A stretch of DNA of 64,000 bases from Sphingobium lactosutens (GTDB lineage Bacteria; Pseudomonadota; Alphaproteobacteria; Sphingomonadales; Sphingomonadaceae), in the NCBI RefSeq assembly GCF_013393185.1, contig NZ_QJQX01000084.1:64501-128500 (forward strand), given 5' to 3'. The notes beneath the pieces were generated by a model. That model was not told the origin of the DNA and did not search any database. It saw only the letters and a list, made by a program, of their open reading frames with translations. Positions 60,553 to 64,000 of this stretch are shown here, piece after piece; positions within the stretch are counted from its first letter, which is position 1; each line of letters begins with the position of its first letter. The position numbers were made by a program, and so were the translations under genes.

Positions 60553-62088
60553 ATGTTCAACAAACGCAAACTCTGGTCGACCTGCCTCATCGCGGCGACG
60601 CTACCCTGCTCCGCCCTTGCGCTGACGCCCAGGGAAAGCGATGCGACACAGGCTGCGGCCATCCATATGCTGCCTGAATTCGTGGAGTTTCTGAAGCTCC
60701 CCAACGTCATGCATAAGTCGACCGCAGACATGCGCAAGAATGCCGACTGGGTCGAAGCGGCCTTCAAACGGCATGGATTTGAAGCACGGCAACTTCCCGA
60801 TGGCGAGACGCCGATGGTCTTTGCGCAGGCACCCGGCGCCTCTCCCAAACGCAAGACGGTGCTCTTCTACGCCCATATGGACGGCCAGGCGGTGTTTCCA
60901 AAGGACTGGGATCAGGCCGATCCATTTCAGCCGGTGCTGAAACAGGAAGGGGCCGATGGTAAACTTGCCCCCATCCCTATCGAGAAGATCACCCAGGGAG
61001 GGCCGATCGACCCGGAGTGGCGACTTTTCGCCCGTTCGGCAGCGGATGATAAGGCACCGATCATGATGCTTATGGCCGCGATGGATGCCCTTAAAGCGCA
61101 AGGCAAGAAGGCAGGGATCAACATCAAGATCATCATCGATTCTCATGAAGAAGGCGGGCCGCCCACGCTTAAGGACGTCGTCCAGAATAATCTGGAACTG
61201 CTCAAGGCCGATGCGGTCGTCATGCTGGATGGCCCCATGCATCCCAGCAACAAGCCCACGCTCGTCTTTGGTCACCGCGGCGGCATGGGGTTCGATCTTA
61301 CTGTCTTTGCTGGCAATAATGACGCCCATAGCGGGCATTTCGGCAATTTCCTGCCGGATCCCAGCTTTGCCCTCGCTCATCTTCTCTCGACTATGCGCGA
61401 CATGGATGGCCGGGTTCTCATTCCCGGCTTCTATGACGGCGTGGACATGAGCCCGGCCATGAAGAAGATATTGGCGGCCGTCCCGGACGATGAGGCCGCT
61501 ATTCGCGCCCGTATCGGCATCGCGCGCAACGAGAAGGTCGGCGACAATTATCAGGAAGCGATCAACTATCCGACTTTCAACATCACCTCGATGATCTCGG
61601 GGCAGCCGGGCAGCAGGCGGTCCGTCATTCCAGCCTTCGCAACCGCCAGCGTCAGTTCCCGTACGGTGCCTGGTACGCCGCCCGAGCGCCAGATCGCGCT
61701 TGTCCGCAAGTGGGTGGAAGCACAGGGCTATCATCTGGTAGAGAGTGAGCCGACCGATGAAGAACGCGGCAAGTTTCCGCTGATTGCCGCGATCAAAGGT
61801 GGTGGCGGCATGCCTGCCCTCATGACGCCGCTAGACGCTGCGGTGGGCAAATGGGCAGCGGCTGCCTTCACCGACGCGTTCGGTCAGGCCCCTGTCCGCA
61901 TTCCGATTATGGGCGGTGGCGTGCCGACCAGACCGCTTGCCGATGGTCTCAAGGTTCCGATCCTGCTTATACCACTGGTGAACGCTGACAATAATCAGCA
62001 TGCAGCCAATGAAAATCTCAGGTTTGGGAACTACATGTCAGGAGTGAAGAGCCTATATACTCTTTTTACAACCGATTTTGCTGACTGA
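60553..62088 (+). CDS. Secreted M20-family metallopeptidase
   Basis: 511 aa from ATG 60553. Signal peptide (TCLIAATLPCSALA). M20 dinuclear zinc motifs: His108 and Asp110 (YAHMDGQ), Asp165 or Asp166 (RSAADDKAP), Glu199/Glu200 (DSHEEGGPP), a dimerisation-domain His (NNDAHSGHFGNF) and a C-terminal ADNNQHAANENLR with the last His. It should cleave small peptides or peptide-like conjugates in the periplasm. It follows the STN receptor by 28 bases, so the imported ligand is plausibly its substrate. Confidence 0.93.
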   Translation: MFNKRKLWSTCLIAATLPCSALALTPRESDATQAAAIHMLPEFVEFLKLPNVMHKSTADMRKNADWVEAAFKRHGFEARQLPDGETPMVFAQAPGASPKRKTVLFYAHMDGQAVFPKDWDQADPFQPVLKQEGADGKLAPIPIEKITQGGPIDPEWRLFARSAADDKAPIMMLMAAMDALKAQGKKAGINIKIIIDSHEEGGPPTLKDVVQNNLELLKADAVVMLDGPMHPSNKPTLVFGHRGGMGFDLTVFAGNNDAHSGHFGNFLPDPSFALAHLLSTMRDMDGRVLIPGFYDGVDMSPAMKKILAAVPDDEAAIRARIGIARNEKVGDNYQEAINYPTFNITSMISGQPGSRRSVIPAFATASVSSRTVPGTPPERQIALVRKWVEAQGYHLVESEPTDEERGKFPLIAAIKGGGGMPALMTPLDAAVGKWAAAAFTDAFGQAPVRIPIMGGGVPTRPLADGLKVPILLIPLVNADNNQHAANENLRFGNYMSGVKSLYTLFTTDFAD

Positions 62089-62685
62089 TTTTTTTTGGGG
62101 CAGCTCGTAATGCTGCCTCAACCGATCCTTTCCAGATACCCAGCCGCAGATTTTCCGTTCCCAGGAGAGGTCCGTCCGCTTTTCCATTCTGGGCACCCGA
62201 GATTGGCCGATTACAGATATCGGGTTTTCGGGGCCAGGAACAGATAGCTGCCCATTGGCTTACAGCCCATCTTCGGCGTTAGAGGAAGATCGCTGCCAGT
62301 CGCCCATCGACCGATTCCATTCATTCACCCATTGATTTTCGAGTTCAGCTTGGAAGGGGCAGCTTTGCGTAGCACTGATTTTGATCTCGTTTAAGGTGTT
62401 CTAGATGTAACGATCCTATGGGACCAGACGGGCATGCTCCCTTAAGAGGAGTTGCAGTGTGCCACCAGGCCGCGTTTCTGAATTGCGACATTGATAGCGG
62501 GCGAGCGAGAGGCTGTAGGCACACTTACCTCCGATACACTTGAGTACCGGCGCCGTCCGACCCAAGAATGTATATATGTCATAGTAAAATCAGTGTTTTA
62601 TAACAATTCTTTAGGAGTCGCCGGGCCCACCAGATCGCTGATGCGCGCCAAATAGCAACTGGCATGGGTCACGGGCCGTAAGGGC
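62089..62685. other. 597-base gene-free region after the peptidase gene
   Basis: It starts with a run of eight Ts (62089-62096) followed by a GGCAGC/GCTGCC hairpin, an order that does not fit a plus-strand terminator. It then contains the dispersed repeat at 62155-62264. A piece near 62460 (GCCACCAGGC) recalls one near 35716 in other debris. No intact frame or RNA gene is seen. Confidence 0.5.
62155..62264 (+). repeat. Degenerate dispersed repeat, copy 2
   Basis: Positions 62155-62197 match 51926-51968 (35 of 43 identical); a second block, GCTGCCCATTGGCTTACA from 62247, corresponds weakly to 51976-52000. Same strand as copy 1. Confidence 0.55.
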
Positions 62686-63846
62686 CTACTGACTGAAGCC
62701 GATGCGCCCAGCATGGGTCAGGACTGCATCATTTTGCGGGGCATGGGCGCGGCTGCAGAGGACATCTCGATAATGGCGCTCCAGCGGATTATTGCGGGTT
62801 AGCCCTGGATTGCCGGTGGCCTCTACCGCCAGTGCAACGGCATCGATGGCGTTACCAGTGATGAGGTATTTAAGGAGCTGCGCCTCCGACGCAGGCGGCG
62901 GCGCCCCTTCCTCAGTACGACGAATTAGGTCCTGCAGCAGTATCCTATTGTTAAGTAGGAGAGCATCGATGCGGCCCAACAGTTCCTGATACCGATAAAG
63001 TGACGAGAGCGGTGCACCCAGATTGGTAGGTACGCGGGAGCGCGCAAACTCGGCGAACCAGTCACGCCCCTGATGCGCCACCGCATCATAGAGGTTTCCC
63101 AGAAGACCTACCATCCACGCGATCTGAAGCGAACTGTCCTCGTTCCACTCCTCAGGCCGTCTTAAGTCCACAGCATGGTCGAGTGGAATTGCCACGTCAT
63201 TCAGAATAACGTCGTGGCTGCCGCTGGCGCGCATCCCCGCGTGGTTCCAAGTTTCTTCAATGCGTATGCCGGGGCTGTCTGCCGGCACTAGGAAATAGCC
63301 GACCAGCGGATCGTCGCCCTCCGTCCGCCCCCAGACTATCATGTAGCTAAGGATCGGACTCCCGGTAGAGAAGAGCTTGTGACCAGAAATTCGCCAGCCG
63401 TCTCCGTGACGTCTAGCCGTGGTAGCGGGCAAACCTCCGCGTGAAGGCGTTCCGAGTTCCGGCTCGACACGCAACGCATTCGCAAGCGCTCCGCGAGACA
63501 CCGCTTCAGCCTCGATACGGCGGCGCAGATGTGAGGGCCAGCGGTCTCTCCCACGCACGCCAGCATGAGTCAGATACTGCATTATGAGTACAAGAGCTGT
63601 TGAAGGATCCCCCTTCGCAATCTCGCGTACAACGCGGCTTGCCTCTGCAAGTCCCGCTCCGCGGCCGCCCTTTTCGGGCGCGATGGTTAGGGCCAACAAT
63701 CCATGGTCGTGCAGGGCGGAAAAATTTGCGAAAGGAAAGGAAGCATCACGGTCATGATCGGCGGCGATACTACCGAAACGCTCACGTAGAGTGGCCAGCA
63801 CGTCATCTGAAACAGCAGTGGGCCTTAAGTCGTGTGCTGTCGCCAT
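62686..63846 (-). CDS. Acyl-CoA dehydrogenase-like flavoprotein (SfnC/DszC type)
   Basis: 386 aa from ATG 63846 (the frame is open to 63900). It has the fold of acyl-CoA dehydrogenases: N-terminal helices with FPFANFSALHDHGLLALTIA and GDPSTALVLIM, the beta domain with WRISGHKLFSTGSPILSYMI and a C-terminal helical part with YRYQELLGRIDALLLNNRIL. The usual catalytic Glu region of true dehydrogenases is not evident. Related proteins DszC and SfnC are FMNH2-dependent monooxygenases for organosulfur compounds. The truncated gene at 33953 is a relative. The region upstream of 63846 to the window edge shows no gene. Confidence 0.85.
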   Translation of the reverse strand: MATAHDLRPTAVSDDVLATLRERFGSIAADHDRDASFPFANFSALHDHGLLALTIAPEKGGRGAGLAEASRVVREIAKGDPSTALVLIMQYLTHAGVRGRDRWPSHLRRRIEAEAVSRGALANALRVEPELGTPSRGGLPATTARRHGDGWRISGHKLFSTGSPILSYMIVWGRTEGDDPLVGYFLVPADSPGIRIEETWNHAGMRASGSHDVILNDVAIPLDHAVDLRRPEEWNEDSSLQIAWMVGLLGNLYDAVAHQGRDWFAEFARSRVPTNLGAPLSSLYRYQELLGRIDALLLNNRILLQDLIRRTEEGAPPPASEAQLLKYLITGNAIDAVALAVEATGNPGLTRNNPLERHYRDVLCSRAHAPQNDAVLTHAGRIGFSQ

Positions 63847-64000
63847 TGTTTTTCCAGCGCTTTGTTGAAAGTGGAACCTGCCGCCGACGGTTACAACCAA
63901 TACCGCCTTGCAGTGCGGGCTTGGAGCCGTTTCTCCATGCGCACAATTGAATTGTTTAGTCTATTGCTTGAGAAAAATTCAGATGTGAGTGCGTGCAGTC

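Noticed and set aside
62089..62120. T-run plus hairpin after the peptidase gene as a terminator
   Set aside because: The T-run comes before the stem on the plus strand and becomes an A-run after the stem on the minus strand, so the order fits neither direction.
1..64000. CRISPR array, rRNA, prophage or integrase-bounded island
   Set aside because: No regularly spaced repeats, rRNA segments, phage structural genes or intact integrase were seen.

Overview
The window looks like chromosomal DNA of a motile alphaproteobacterium, most likely a sphingomonad (Sphingomonas/Sphingobium-like). The grounds are high GC with alphaproteobacterial codon use, a FlbD-like flagellar regulator, four TonB-dependent receptors in 64 kb, many catabolic transport genes and a typical intergenic palindromic repeat. 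The genus is an inference; no rRNA or tRNA is present to test it.

Layout. (1) 1-7.1 kb: flagellar genes, fliH (C-terminal part), fliF, fliN, a FlbD-like regulator that lacks the AAA+ domain, flhA, fliK, flgD. (2) 7.1-9.1 kb: a small hypothetical gene and a soluble globin-coupled chemoreceptor. (3) 9.2-12.0 kb, minus strand: a flavin-dependent monooxygenase and an FAD/NAD(P)-binding protein. (4) 12.2-21.7 kb: a complete K+ system, a 27-aa peptide gene plus kdpFABCDE, then a 100-aa membrane protein gene and a TorF-type porin gene. A shared 50-66 bp element precedes kdp, the membrane protein gene and the porin gene, suggesting one regulon. (5) 22-32.6 kb: a divergent TetR gene and a ten-gene operon for periplasmic oxidation of an amine by a tryptophan tryptophylquinone (TTQ) dehydrogenase. 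It encodes heavy chain, MauE, MauD, light chain, two c-type cytochromes, a TonB receptor, an aldehyde dehydrogenase, an acyl-CoA ligase and a thioesterase-like protein.

(6) 32.8-36.4 kb: a decaying stretch with a sulfonate-type binding protein, a truncated acyl-CoA-dehydrogenase-like flavoprotein, a deleted IS5-type element, a broken extradiol dioxygenase and a transposase tail. (7) 36.4-48.4 kb: beta-carbonic anhydrase, OprP/OprO-type porin, LysR regulator, dicarboxylate-type symporter, then an operon of solute-binding lipoprotein, MFS symporter, TonB receptor and a small DNA-binding-like protein, followed by a DHA2 exporter. (8) 48.6-49.6 kb: a dnaE2 pseudogene. (9) 49.7-55.4 kb: a probable iron-siderophore locus with JmjC/cupin oxygenase, GNAT-type transferase, a Fur-box-like site, siderophore receptor and PepSY membrane protein. 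(10) 55.4-62.1 kb: a FecI/FecR/STN-receptor cell-surface signalling set with a secreted M20 metallopeptidase. (11) 62.1-64 kb: gene-free DNA with a degenerate repeat, then an SfnC/DszC-like flavoprotein gene on the minus strand.

Taken together, motility and potassium housekeeping genes flank accessory modules for scavenging organic nitrogen, carbon, sulfur and iron. Within several modules, receptor, periplasmic enzyme and regulator genes are packaged together.
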